NCBI GenBank assembly: GCA_016212515.1
Contig: JACRFZ010000119.1
Span: forward strand, 1-42,110
DNA: 42,110 bases
Source of the DNA: Candidatus Melainabacteria bacterium
Lineage (GTDB): Bacteria > Cyanobacteriota > Vampirovibrionia > Obscuribacterales > Obscuribacteraceae
Direction of reading: 5' to 3'
The notes below the pieces were generated by a model. It was not told the origin of the DNA. It searched no databases and was given only the letters and a program-made list of their open reading frames with translations. The first letter of the stretch is position 1; the number at the start of each line of letters is the position of its first letter. The position numbers were made by a program, and so were the translations under genes. Positions 7,941-15,540 of this stretch are shown here, piece after piece.

Positions 7941-10900
7941 TCAGCCCTTTCCTCCATTGTAAATACTCGCTACCCTGTCATCTCGAAAGCTTAAACAGCG
8001 AGCCTCTGCGGTTTGAACAATATCGGCGAATTGCTTACTATGGGCTTTGACGGCTCTGATAAGACAATATAGCTCGTTTGAAGGGTCTTCTCCCGCCTGC
8101 GGCTCCCGGTATCTGTCAAGCATTTCCTCCAGGGCTTTACAGAGGGCGACTGCTCCGGCAGCTCTAGGACTCTCGCCAAGGAATTTAAAGGCCGGAATTC
8201 GCAGTACAATTCCACCCGTATCCTTTGGAACGACAAGGGCGGCGACTTTTTCTACGGCATCACTTCCTTGCTCAGCCACCAGTAAAAATATGTCAGGCCA
8301 GGCGATTTCCTCAACTTGAGGGTAGGCTTGCCCGCGACTCTCATAGAGCCTACACAGAGCTTTCTGAATTTGCAGGTCAGGCAGGGATCTAAAATCATCG
8401 ATGACAGCCAGGGGCACCTCCGGATACAGGATGGCTGTCTCTATCAGACACAGGCGGTAGCGGAACCAGGCTTCTGCACCGTAGTTACAGAGTTCTCCGG
8501 CATGGTTTATACCTTCGACTATGTCCAGCTTGTCCTTAAGAACGTCAGGCAGAACCTTTCTTATGGCAATGCCTGCCCTATAAAAAAGCAGGGTTACGGC
8601 ATTGTCATTATCGTTCGGATTGCGAAAGGAAAAATTGACAAACTCCTTCAATTTCTTCTTCGGTAACTCTTTGGCAAACTCTTCAGTTATAAGAAGGGCA
8701 GTTTCTCGCGCTTCATCATCATTCATGGACAAAAGCCCGGAAATTCTCTGCGTGATGTCTCGACCACCCCAGACCGCCGCCGCTTTGAGCGAGAGGGCCG
8801 CCAATTTTGACATAAGAGCGCTCTTAGCAAAATCGAAGAGTCTGTACATACTGTCAATACACTCGCCCTTTTCTTTCTTGCTAAAAGCGGAAAACACAGC
8901 CTGATCTTGAGCTATGGACAGGAGCGCACGAGTAACCTCTAGCAGAAGGTCGTCGTAATAACTTGTGTTCAATCTAGAGTCTGTAGGCAAGATGCCTCGC
9001 ACTTCCGCTAGGAACTCCTCGACGACGGTTAACATCGGTCTAACGGCAGACTGAATCTTGTTTGCGCCAAGCACCATTGCCGCGATAGTTTTCTTGATGG
9101 CAAACTCGTCTTGACCTCTGCTGAGATGCAAAAACGCCAGTAGTTTCTCCACTAACTTTCTGTTCAGACTACCAGCAGGCAACTCTCCGGCCAGTTCCTT
9201 AAGAGCATACCCGCAGATCCATGAGGACTTGCCGTAAGCCTCCGCCAGGAGGAAAGGCAGCAGGAGTGCAGTGTCACCAGTAGTGGCAAGTTCTCTGCCC
9301 AACCAGCGACCACTCGCTTTCACTTCCTCCCTGGTATCACGATTATAGGAAGCCGCCACTTTAGCCTCTTCCAGCGTGCGGAAAATAGCTATGACTCTGG
9401 CTCTTCGCTCTCGACTGAAGTTTCCAGCCTGGATGTACTCTTTGATGGCAGATTCGATTATAGACAATTCGGCGCTATTAGCAATCGAGTCATACGCTAA
9501 TTGCAAAAGCTCCTCTTCAGCATTACCAGAGGTTCGCACTATGGTCTGGGCCTGCGTTTCCAGTTTACTGAGTTTTTCCTGGCGCAGCCGTTGCCGTTCT
9601 TGCTCCTCCTTTTGACGCTCCACTCTTCTTTCCGGCAAAAGATCCAGCTTGAGAAACTCGGCTCTGACAGCATAGAGATCTTTGATGTTTTTGAGAGCGG
9701 GCGGCTCTTTCGTCTGGCTGAGGAACAGCACCAGGTCTTGCACCACAGGAGCGCTATGCTTTTCAAAAGCTGCCCTGGCCTGGGTAAGACGCTCATCCTG
9801 ATTGAAGAAGAAACTGCGCCACAAAAGATAGATGGCACAGACAGGAGAAGTCTTGCCGCGCTCCAGTTCTTGTGCAAACTCCTCTTCGGAGAGGGCCGGA
9901 TTTAAGTCTTGGCGGAAGGCTTCCTTTACTTCTTTCATGCGGCGCTCATCGTCACTGCGCAAGAGTTCCAGAATCCAATGAACTCTCAGAAAGTTGGAGC
10001 GAATGTGCTCGAATTCTTCCAGACTGCCTGAGAAGTTGCCGCTCTTCTGGAGATCGTCATCAAGCCCTCCTGAGTTCTCCCATGGCACTGAGACTCTTCC
10101 GTCCAACTTCTGCCAGGCTTCGGCGGCTCCTTCTTCTGACATGACTTCGTTATTAAAGGCGGCTGAGATGGCAATTTGATAGGCGAAGACGCTTAGATCC
10201 GGAGCGATAACTTCGTCAAAGTAATATGTATCGTGGCTCCAGTAATAGACGGCGTTCTTTTCTTCAAAGAGGGTGTAATAAGCCGCGTCAGAGTCTCCAA
10301 TAGAGCCCAGTCTAATTGCCCCAAGGAAAACGGCAGCCAGTTCTTCATTGATATTGTTCCAGGGATAGTCGATGAGAGATTGCCAGATGTTTGTGCTGAA
10401 AGTTCTACAGGCAGTACCTGGTGAGAAGCCTGAATAATTCAGATCATCGCTGTTTGACCGGCAGTAGTTGAAAAATTCAAAGATCTCCGGGCTAGCTTTA
10501 CCCCAGAACTTCTCAATGCCCAGGCTCTCGTTTGATGAATTCTCTTCACTGACATTCTCAAGAAAGTTATCGGGATTGCCTTTGGCCAGAGTCCTGTCCA
10601 ACTCGAAAGCCTCATCCAGCACAACGCCTCTTGATGTGCACGGTCGTCCATCTTTGAGAAACCACCTCTCATTCTCCTCCGTCCAGTTGTTCGGGCTGTC
10701 AAATTCATAGCGCCAAGTATTGTCTCCGGCCGGATAGTATTCCTGACTTTCACCCTCACTTCTGACAAAGATAAAATGTCCCTGTCGGCAGCCATTTTTC
10801 CATTCACCGCGGCTGGCTAGAGTACCATCCGGATGGTAAGTTTCAACCGTGCCATCCTGTTCTCCCTCTTCGTTAAAGTTGGAGATACAAGAAAGACTGC

Positions 10901-11045
10901 CATCTTCTCTGTAATACTTCCAGAGACCAGTCGGAACCTTCTTTTTCTTGAACTTAGGATTGTAATCTCCCACCTGCCAGAGTTTCTCTTCTCTATCGTA
11001 AAATGCTTCCGCCGGTACTCCTTTGGGTCTTGTCATTTCAGACAT
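7941..11045 (-). CDS. Large protein with MORN-like N-terminal repeats and helical body, function unknown
   Basis: A 1034-residue protein not recognised as a whole. Residues about 35-120 carry degenerate MORN/YwqK-type repeats (GLWKYYREDGSLSC, then DGTVETYHPDGTLASRGEWKNG), a fold seen in YwqK-family proteins often annotated as antitoxins. The remaining 850 or so residues are mostly predicted helix. A strongly charged segment near 480-510 (ERRVERQKEEQERQRLRQ) looks like a coiled coil. Beyond it are Leu/Ala-rich helices suggestive of a HEAT-like solenoid. No signal peptide or membrane segment is seen, so it is probably cytoplasmic. The start is ATG with AGAGAGGA about ten bases upstream. The 150-residue gene ahead ends 87 bases upstream on the same strand, and the two may share a module (see findings). 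A scaffold role is a guess. Confidence 0.8.
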   Translation of the reverse strand: MSEMTRPKGVPAEAFYDREEKLWQVGDYNPKFKKKKVPTGLWKYYREDGSLSCISNFNEEGEQDGTVETYHPDGTLASRGEWKNGCRQGHFIFVRSEGESQEYYPAGDNTWRYEFDSPNNWTEENERWFLKDGRPCTSRGVVLDEAFELDRTLAKGNPDNFLENVSEENSSNESLGIEKFWGKASPEIFEFFNYCRSNSDDLNYSGFSPGTACRTFSTNIWQSLIDYPWNNINEELAAVFLGAIRLGSIGDSDAAYYTLFEEKNAVYYWSHDTYYFDEVIAPDLSVFAYQIAISAAFNNEVMSEEGAAEAWQKLDGRVSVPWENSGGLDDDLQKSGNFSGSLEEFEHIRSNFLRVHWILELLRSDDERRMKEVKEAFRQDLNPALSEEEFAQELERGKTSPVCAIYLLWRSFFFNQDERLTQARAAFEKHSAPVVQDLVLFLSQTKEPPALKNIKDLYAVRAEFLKLDLLPERRVERQKEEQERQRLRQEKLSKLETQAQTIVRTSGNAEEELLQLAYDSIANSAELSIIESAIKEYIQAGNFSRERRARVIAIFRTLEEAKVAASYNRDTREEVKASGRWLGRELATTGDTALLLPFLLAEAYGKSSWICGYALKELAGELPAGSLNRKLVEKLLAFLHLSRGQDEFAIKKTIAAMVLGANKIQSAVRPMLTVVEEFLAEVRGILPTDSRLNTSYYDDLLLEVTRALLSIAQDQAVFSAFSKKEKGECIDSMYRLFDFAKSALMSKLAALSLKAAAVWGGRDITQRISGLLSMNDDEARETALLITEEFAKELPKKKLKEFVNFSFRNPNDNDNAVTLLFYRAGIAIRKVLPDVLKDKLDIVEGINHAGELCNYGAEAWFRYRLCLIETAILYPEVPLAVIDDFRSLPDLQIQKALCRLYESRGQAYPQVEEIAWPDIFLLVAEQGSDAVEKVAALVVPKDTGGIVLRIPAFKFLGESPRAAGAVALCKALEEMLDRYREPQAGEDPSNELYCLIRAVKAHSKQFADIVQTAEARCLSFRDDRVASIYNGGKG

Positions 11046-11132
11046 GCAGGTCCATCCTCTCTACGGTTCTAGCAATTAGTATGACTTCTTACTTACAGGA
11101 CATGCCGGGAAATTAGGATGGCCTCGTACCGG

Positions 11133-11585
11133 CTAAAAGCAGGGTGCATTAGCAAGAATTTCCAGGCAGCAACGCTGAAGTTCCTTCTCCGCCTTGCGCA
11201 AAATCTCACGATTTGCATCTTCCTTTTTCTTCAGCAGTTGAGGGTGCCAGAGGTGGGCATCAGAATCATGAGGTAGGTCTTCAATTTCAGAGAGTTCCCT
11301 AACAATAATCTTAAACGGTTCAACCTCCCCCAAATCAAGCTCGAGAATAGCCGCTTTTAGAGCAAAGAGATCAGCGAGATTGGGTTCGGGAGCTTCCAAA
11401 CAAGCGCGGGCATAAAAGGAAAGCGAGTAAAACGGCTCCTCCAGTTCAAGAAGCAGCGCCTCAAGCTTGGCACTCGCATCACGGAAAACCTCTCCTTCGA
11501 ACTTTTGACGAATCGCTAGCCTTGTGGTCTGATCAATACCTGCAAGCGCCTGATCAAGCTTCAGCTCCAGTTCGATTAGCGTCAT
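11133..11585 (-). CDS. Small acidic helical protein of unknown function
   Basis: A 150-residue hypothetical protein, Leu/Glu-rich and probably all helical, with a charged C-terminal helix (LLKKKEDANREILRKAEKEL). There is no signal peptide or membrane segment. Its start is well supported: ATG preceded by GAGGAGG at about ten bases. The segment EPNLADLFALKAAILELDL resembles PALKNIKDLYAVRAEFLKLDL in the 1034-residue protein encoded just downstream, and in both cases a charged helix follows. This suggests a shared module or a partial duplication. The two genes are probably one transcription unit. Upstream, the divergent membrane protein gene begins only 48 bases away, so any promoters for the two would have to overlap. 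Confidence 0.75.
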   Translation of the reverse strand: MTLIELELKLDQALAGIDQTTRLAIRQKFEGEVFRDASAKLEALLLELEEPFYSLSFYARACLEAPEPNLADLFALKAAILELDLGEVEPFKIIVRELSEIEDLPHDSDAHLWHPQLLKKKEDANREILRKAEKELQRCCLEILANAPCF

Positions 11586-11633
11586 CGCCTGGTACCTCCT
11601 CAGGGTAAACTGTAATGATAGACGCCTTAGTTA

Positions 11634-12587
11634 ATGGATTTCGAGAGCACGATGGAAGAGGTCAAGCCAGACGTAGAAGAGAAGCCACCACTATGGCAGC
11701 TTTTCATAATTTGGACGGCGCCCATCTGGTGGACTGCGACCTACATTATGGCAGTGGCACTTTTTAGCAGAGCATGCCTGCAAACTGACTTTATCAACCC
11801 GGGTCTGATTCCCCGGGAGTATCTCAGTATCCCTCTTTACCTAGTGCCAGTGCTCACTTCAGTAATCTTGTTAAATGTGAAACCTTGGTTCAAGTATCAA
11901 CTGGGACCGCTAATAATTGTCTGGCTGCTGCTCTCTATTTTTGCCGGACTTTCCCCCAACCGATTTTCCCAGATCCTTTGGAAAGCGAGCGGTTGCCCCA
12001 CCAGCCTACCTCTAGAGGCGCTGGAAAAGCGGGTAACCGATCTCTACCTGCCGGGACGCTGCAATGAATACTTGAACGGGCGAGCCACCAGAGCTCTAAT
12101 TCTCATGAGAGAAAAGCCTCTCTGTCATCAAACCAATCCCAAGTTCCTATACCGACTCCTGGTAATTGGTCCAGGCTTGAACAGTGCCGTATATTGCTTT
12201 CATGAGCGGCTGACTGAAGAAGGTACGCTGCTAAAATACACCACAAGCAGCAGAGAGCCCGAATTTCCCTTCGCGGATAGTGAATCCGGCAATGAGTCAA
12301 AGATAGCCTTGCAAAGCCGGAAGATTGAAATATCCAGAAGCCAGGTAGCTGAGCTGAACTCCTTGCTGGAAGAAGCTGAAAGCTATTACGCTAAGAACAA
12401 GTACATCTCCTATGAAATGATCCCGGCAGCCAGACACTATCTCCTGGAGTTTCAAGTTAAAGGTCGCTACTACTATTACGACTTTGAGGGAAAAGACCCG
12501 GGAAATTCCGCCTGCACTAAAGAAGCGCTTTTGCCGCAATTCCTCAAAGGTCTGCTGGCAAGAAACCGCGCTCTTGGCAGTGACTAG
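11634..12587 (+). CDS. Membrane protein with three transmembrane segments and a soluble C-terminal half
   Basis: A 317-residue protein not recognised. A short acidic N-terminus precedes three hydrophobic segments: about 20-48 (FIIWTAPIWWTATYIMAV), 62-82 and 88-108. From about residue 120 it is hydrophilic, with several Cys, an Arg-rich stretch and a tyrosine cluster (GRYYYYDFEGK). The large C-terminal half may lie in the periplasm or cytoplasm; its side cannot be decided from the sequence. It is transcribed away from the 150-residue gene and ends about 70 bases short of lpxC, which is convergent. The ATG start has no strong ribosome binding site. A standard coding pattern across the whole frame supports the call; the function is unknown. 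Confidence 0.75.
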   Translation: MDFESTMEEVKPDVEEKPPLWQLFIIWTAPIWWTATYIMAVALFSRACLQTDFINPGLIPREYLSIPLYLVPVLTSVILLNVKPWFKYQLGPLIIVWLLLSIFAGLSPNRFSQILWKASGCPTSLPLEALEKRVTDLYLPGRCNEYLNGRATRALILMREKPLCHQTNPKFLYRLLVIGPGLNSAVYCFHERLTEEGTLLKYTTSSREPEFPFADSESGNESKIALQSRKIEISRSQVAELNSLLEEAESYYAKNKYISYEMIPAARHYLLEFQVKGRYYYYDFEGKDPGNSACTKEALLPQFLKGLLARNRALGSD

Positions 12588-12654
12588 GGAAACGCCAGCC
12601 TTCTCGCCCAGGTCAGGAAAGCCGGATAATTCACTCCCAAATCGAATTGAGCCC

Positions 12655-13509
12655 CTATTGGAGCCCCAGTACGGAAGCAAGTCTACGGGCGATGTCCACA
12701 TCCATCTCGTGACCGCCCTTGATACTGATAAAGCGAGCCTTGATGCGGAGGGGATTGATGCCGATTAGTGCCAGATCGCCAATCAGATCAAGAAGCTTGT
12801 GACGCACCGGCTCATCGGCTGATTTGAGCGGCATGGTAAATCCGTCTTCCGTCAGGCTGACCACGTCTTTATCGAGCCCAAGCATCTCATGCTCTTTGAG
12901 CATACCGAAGGTACGGGCCTCATAGACTTCCTTTATGTCCCTGGAAACATCCCAGCTCTGCCATTTCTGACCGATGAGAGGATGCTTCCAATCCATCAAG
13001 TAGGTAACCGAAAACTTCTCAGCCGGAACTGCGATTATGGAACGATCGCCTTTCTCAACCGTTACCGCGGTGGGCAAGGTCACATCACAGGTAATGGCAC
13101 GGCGCTCGATACCATTTTCCTCAAACAGCTTGATCCAGAACTCAGCACTGCCGTCGGCCAGAGGCATCTCCGGACCGTCCACATAAACATAGAGATCATC
13201 AAGCCCCCAGAGAGTCGCAGCACAAAGAAAGTGCTCTACGATGCAGAGCCTGGTGCGATCAACACCGAGCACAACGTTGCGCAGGGTGTTGACCACCATG
13301 GATGTCTTAGCCGGAAAGGAAATCGGCAGTCCTTTTTTATCCTGGTCTTGAGCATTGGGCATAAAGAAGACGATACCGGCGCCCTCAGGGGCACGGTATA
13401 GTTCGACCAGGATATCTTGCTTGGAAGTCAGACCCCGACCCTTGTAGGAAGCCAATTTGCTACCTGGATCCAGCGCTTTCTTGATGTCTTCGGCAAGAAG
13501 ATTAGTCAT
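12655..13509 (-). CDS. lpxC: UDP-3-O-acyl-N-acetylglucosamine deacetylase
   Basis: LpxC removes the acetyl group from UDP-3-O-acyl-GlcNAc, the committed step of lipid A synthesis, in the cytoplasm. The zinc-hydrolase residues are all visible: Glu92-His93 (VEHFLCA), His237 and Asp241 (RHKLLDLIGD) for zinc binding, and His267 (KGGHEMD) as the general acid/base. The GxxD-type loop DGPEMPLADGSA is also present. At 284 residues it is close to the normal stand-alone length and is not fused to FabZ, unlike LpxC-FabZ fusions in some Bacteroidetes. The ATG has GAGGA at six bases upstream. It is the last gene of the minus-strand run bamA-ompH-lpxD-lpxC. About 120 bases, with a perfect palindrome, separate it from lpxD. 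No lpxA, fabZ or lpxB follows. Confidence 0.96.
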   Translation of the reverse strand: MTNLLAEDIKKALDPGSKLASYKGRGLTSKQDILVELYRAPEGAGIVFFMPNAQDQDKKGLPISFPAKTSMVVNTLRNVVLGVDRTRLCIVEHFLCAATLWGLDDLYVYVDGPEMPLADGSAEFWIKLFEENGIERRAITCDVTLPTAVTVEKGDRSIIAVPAEKFSVTYLMDWKHPLIGQKWQSWDVSRDIKEVYEARTFGMLKEHEMLGLDKDVVSLTEDGFTMPLKSADEPVRHKLLDLIGDLALIGINPLRIKARFISIKGGHEMDVDIARRLASVLGLQ

Positions 13510-13597
13510 TTTGTCCTCGCGGTCTTAATCTATTGGTTCGGCTGACTAGCCCGCCTGTCACAGAAGTGCAATTAGCAGCCAATCTACAATTTTGAGC

Positions 13598-13615
13598 GAA
13601 ATTCTGGAGAATTTC
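13598..13615. other. 18-base perfect palindrome between lpxD and lpxC
   Basis: GAAATTCT, two bases (GG), then AGAATTTC. It lies about 90 bases ahead of the lpxC start and just after the lpxD stop. It could be an operator for a dimeric regulator or a small RNA hairpin. No U-run follows it on the minus strand, so it is a poor intrinsic terminator. Confidence 0.5.
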
Positions 13616-13630
13616 TTGCACGCCCCTATT

Positions 13631-14758
13631 TTATTTAGCAGCTACCTGCTTCTCCAGAATCTGCTGTTCCAGAAGAGCGATACGCTTCTTCAGATCTTTG
13701 AGATCATCAAGCACCTTGGGCATCCGCCTTACGGCAGCAATCTGACCAAAGAATTCGCGACCGGGAAGAGCAGGAGTACCGGCATGAATTTCACCGGTTC
13801 CGATATCGCGCATGGCACCCGAAGCACCAGCTAAAACCGCATCCGGTGCCATGGTGATATGGTCGGATAGGTTGGCGCTGCCGCCCAGTACGCTGCGATC
13901 GCCCACTGAACAGGAGCCGCCCACAGCGGCATTGGCGATGATCATCACATCTTTGCCGATACGGTTGTTGTGAGCAATCATGACCAGGTTATCGATTTTG
14001 GAGCCGGAGCCGATGATGGTAGAGCCCATGGTGGCACGGTCAATGGTGGCATAAGAGCCGACTTCCACATCGTCTTCCAGAACCACGTTACCGATCTGGG
14101 GGATCTTCAAGAGCGGGTTGGATTCCTGACTGAAGTCTTTCCGGCCGCTCTGATTTTTCTCCAGGTTGGATTCACGCTCGGTGACATAGCCGAAACCGTC
14201 GGCACCAAGGGCGGCGCCTTGCTGAAGAATGACGCGATTACCGATTTTGACATAGTCGGCAATCAAGCATGCCGGGTAGAAATGGCAGTCTTCACCGACA
14301 GTAACCTCGCCACCAATGACGGTGTGAGACATAATGATAGTGCGAGCACCGATTTTGCACTTCGGTCCGATGACTACATAAGGACCAATGGCCACACCTT
14401 CGCCAATCTCTGTGGATGGGTCGATAATGGCAGTGGAGTGAATGCCGGCCGGCGGAGTGTAGCGTTTCGGTTTGAGAGCCGTGAGAATTCTCTGGATAGC
14501 CAGATTCGGTCTATCCACCAGTATGAATGTACGCTCGGGATAGTCTTTTTCGGTGCCGGTAGGAGCCAACACAGCCTTGGCTTTGCACTGGGGCAGTTTC
14601 TTCACCAGTTGCTTATCGAAGACAAAAGCCAGATCGTCTTCGCCGGCATGAACTGGGGAGGGGGAAACGGTACTTACCTTTATTTGCCCGTCTCCATGGA
14701 CGGTACCGCCAAGCATCTGGGCAATTTGAGCGAGGCTCATTTCCTGGGGGAGTCTCAT
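13631..14758 (-). CDS. lpxD: UDP-3-O-(3-hydroxyacyl)glucosamine N-acyltransferase
   Basis: LpxD adds the second hydroxyacyl chain to UDP-3-O-acyl-glucosamine, the step after LpxC, using acyl-ACP in the cytoplasm. An N-terminal uridine-binding domain (about 1-100) is followed by a left-handed beta-helix of hexapeptide repeats (about 105-340) and a C-terminal helix (LKDLKKRIALLEQQI). The catalytic His263 sits in MIAHNNRIG. The start at MRLPQEMS is chosen because CAGGAGG lies five bases upstream; the frame extends 18 codons further but without support. Oddity: between DGFGY (187-191) and IPQIG (219-223) there is an extra hydrophilic insertion of roughly 15-20 residues compared with the E. coli enzyme. 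LpxD lies between ompH and lpxC on the same strand, but a terminator-like hairpin separates it from ompH. Confidence 0.95.
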   Translation of the reverse strand: MRLPQEMSLAQIAQMLGGTVHGDGQIKVSTVSPSPVHAGEDDLAFVFDKQLVKKLPQCKAKAVLAPTGTEKDYPERTFILVDRPNLAIQRILTALKPKRYTPPAGIHSTAIIDPSTEIGEGVAIGPYVVIGPKCKIGARTIIMSHTVIGGEVTVGEDCHFYPACLIADYVKIGNRVILQQGAALGADGFGYVTERESNLEKNQSGRKDFSQESNPLLKIPQIGNVVLEDDVEVGSYATIDRATMGSTIIGSGSKIDNLVMIAHNNRIGKDVMIIANAAVGGSCSVGDRSVLGGSANLSDHITMAPDAVLAGASGAMRDIGTGEIHAGTPALPGREFFGQIAAVRRMPKVLDDLKDLKKRIALLEQQILEKQVAAK

Positions 14759-14858
14759 AAGACCTCCTGACTGATCTTGAGAGCTTACCTGCTTCAGGAA
14801 GCTCGAGTGCAATAACTAACTAAATACGATTGAGTCGGCAACGACTGCGAGAAAAAGA

Positions 14859-14893
14859 GAAGGCTTACCCTCTGAAATAGCGGGTAAGCCTTC
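14859..14893 (-). terminator. Intrinsic terminator after ompH
   Basis: A 12-base perfect stem (GAAGGCTTACCC with GGGTAAGCCTTC, 11-base loop) sits just downstream of the ompH stop. Read on the minus strand it is followed by TCTCTTTTTCTC. It should end or attenuate transcription coming from bamA-ompH before lpxD. Confidence 0.75.
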
Positions 14894-14914
14894 CAAACGA
14901 TCACCTTGGGGCAC

Positions 14915-15439
14915 CTACTTGCTGGTGGTACCAGCGCCGGAGCTGCTTACCTGAGACAGGCGCTTGACAACGCCGTCGGTTATATCGGTTCCGCCGAGGA
15001 GCACGGCACCTTTCATGAAGACGGTGTCGAGCTTACGGCTGTCAGCTTCAGCTTTGATGGCGGCATCGATGTCGGACTCAAGCGTGGTCTCCAGGCTCTG
15101 AGCCTGTGACTGGGCTTTTTTGTACTCGGCGTCGATTCTGCTCTGCAGTTTCTTCTGCAGGGTTTCCAGTTCAGCTTGAGGCTTTTTGGCTACCTTGGCT
15201 TCTTCGTATTGCTTGTTGGATTCTTCCAGAAGCTTACGCACGGAATCTTCAACACGCTTCAGCTCATCAGCGGCCTTTTGAGCTTTGGTGAAGCTGGTAA
15301 TGACTTTCTCGCGATCCACAACACCAATTGTGGAAGCCGGTTTAGCGGCGTTTTGGGCCTGTGCCGGAAGAGCTTGAGCTGCGCAGGCAGCAACAACCAC
15401 ACCCATGGCTACGGCAAAAGACTTTTGAACGTACTGCAT
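14915..15439 (-). CDS. ompH: OmpH/Skp-family periplasmic chaperone
   Basis: Skp/OmpH proteins hold unfolded outer-membrane proteins in the periplasm on the way to the BAM complex. A signal peptide (about 1-29) ends in LPAQAQ. The mature start has the family-like beta strand IGVVDREKVITS. A long helical coiled-coil arm follows (about 50-140, rich in Lys, Glu, Gln and Ala), and the C-terminal part returns to the body with KLDTVFMKG.VLLGGTDITD, close to the Skp ending. Length (174 residues) fits the family. The ATG at 15439 is chosen over a TTG four codons upstream because GGAG lies seven bases ahead of it. It lies directly downstream of bamA, the classic pairing in many diderm bacteria, with about 100 bases between them. 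A strong terminator follows. Confidence 0.92.
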   Translation of the reverse strand: MQYVQKSFAVAMGVVVAACAAQALPAQAQNAAKPASTIGVVDREKVITSFTKAQKAADELKRVEDSVRKLLEESNKQYEEAKVAKKPQAELETLQKKLQSRIDAEYKKAQSQAQSLETTLESDIDAAIKAEADSRKLDTVFMKGAVLLGGTDITDGVVKRLSQVSSSGAGTTSK

Positions 15440-15540
15440 TCTTCTCTCCAAAGAACTAAATCACAACACATAAAATGCGCCCGAGAGCACAGTTTACACC
15501 ATTGGGCAGATGACCACCTGAAAAGCCGGGTTGTCTCTAT

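Noticed and set aside
13970..14770. Long plus-strand frame of 266 codons
   Set aside because: It is antisense to lpxD, where the hexapeptide repeats and catalytic His are clear; long antisense frames follow from codon bias.
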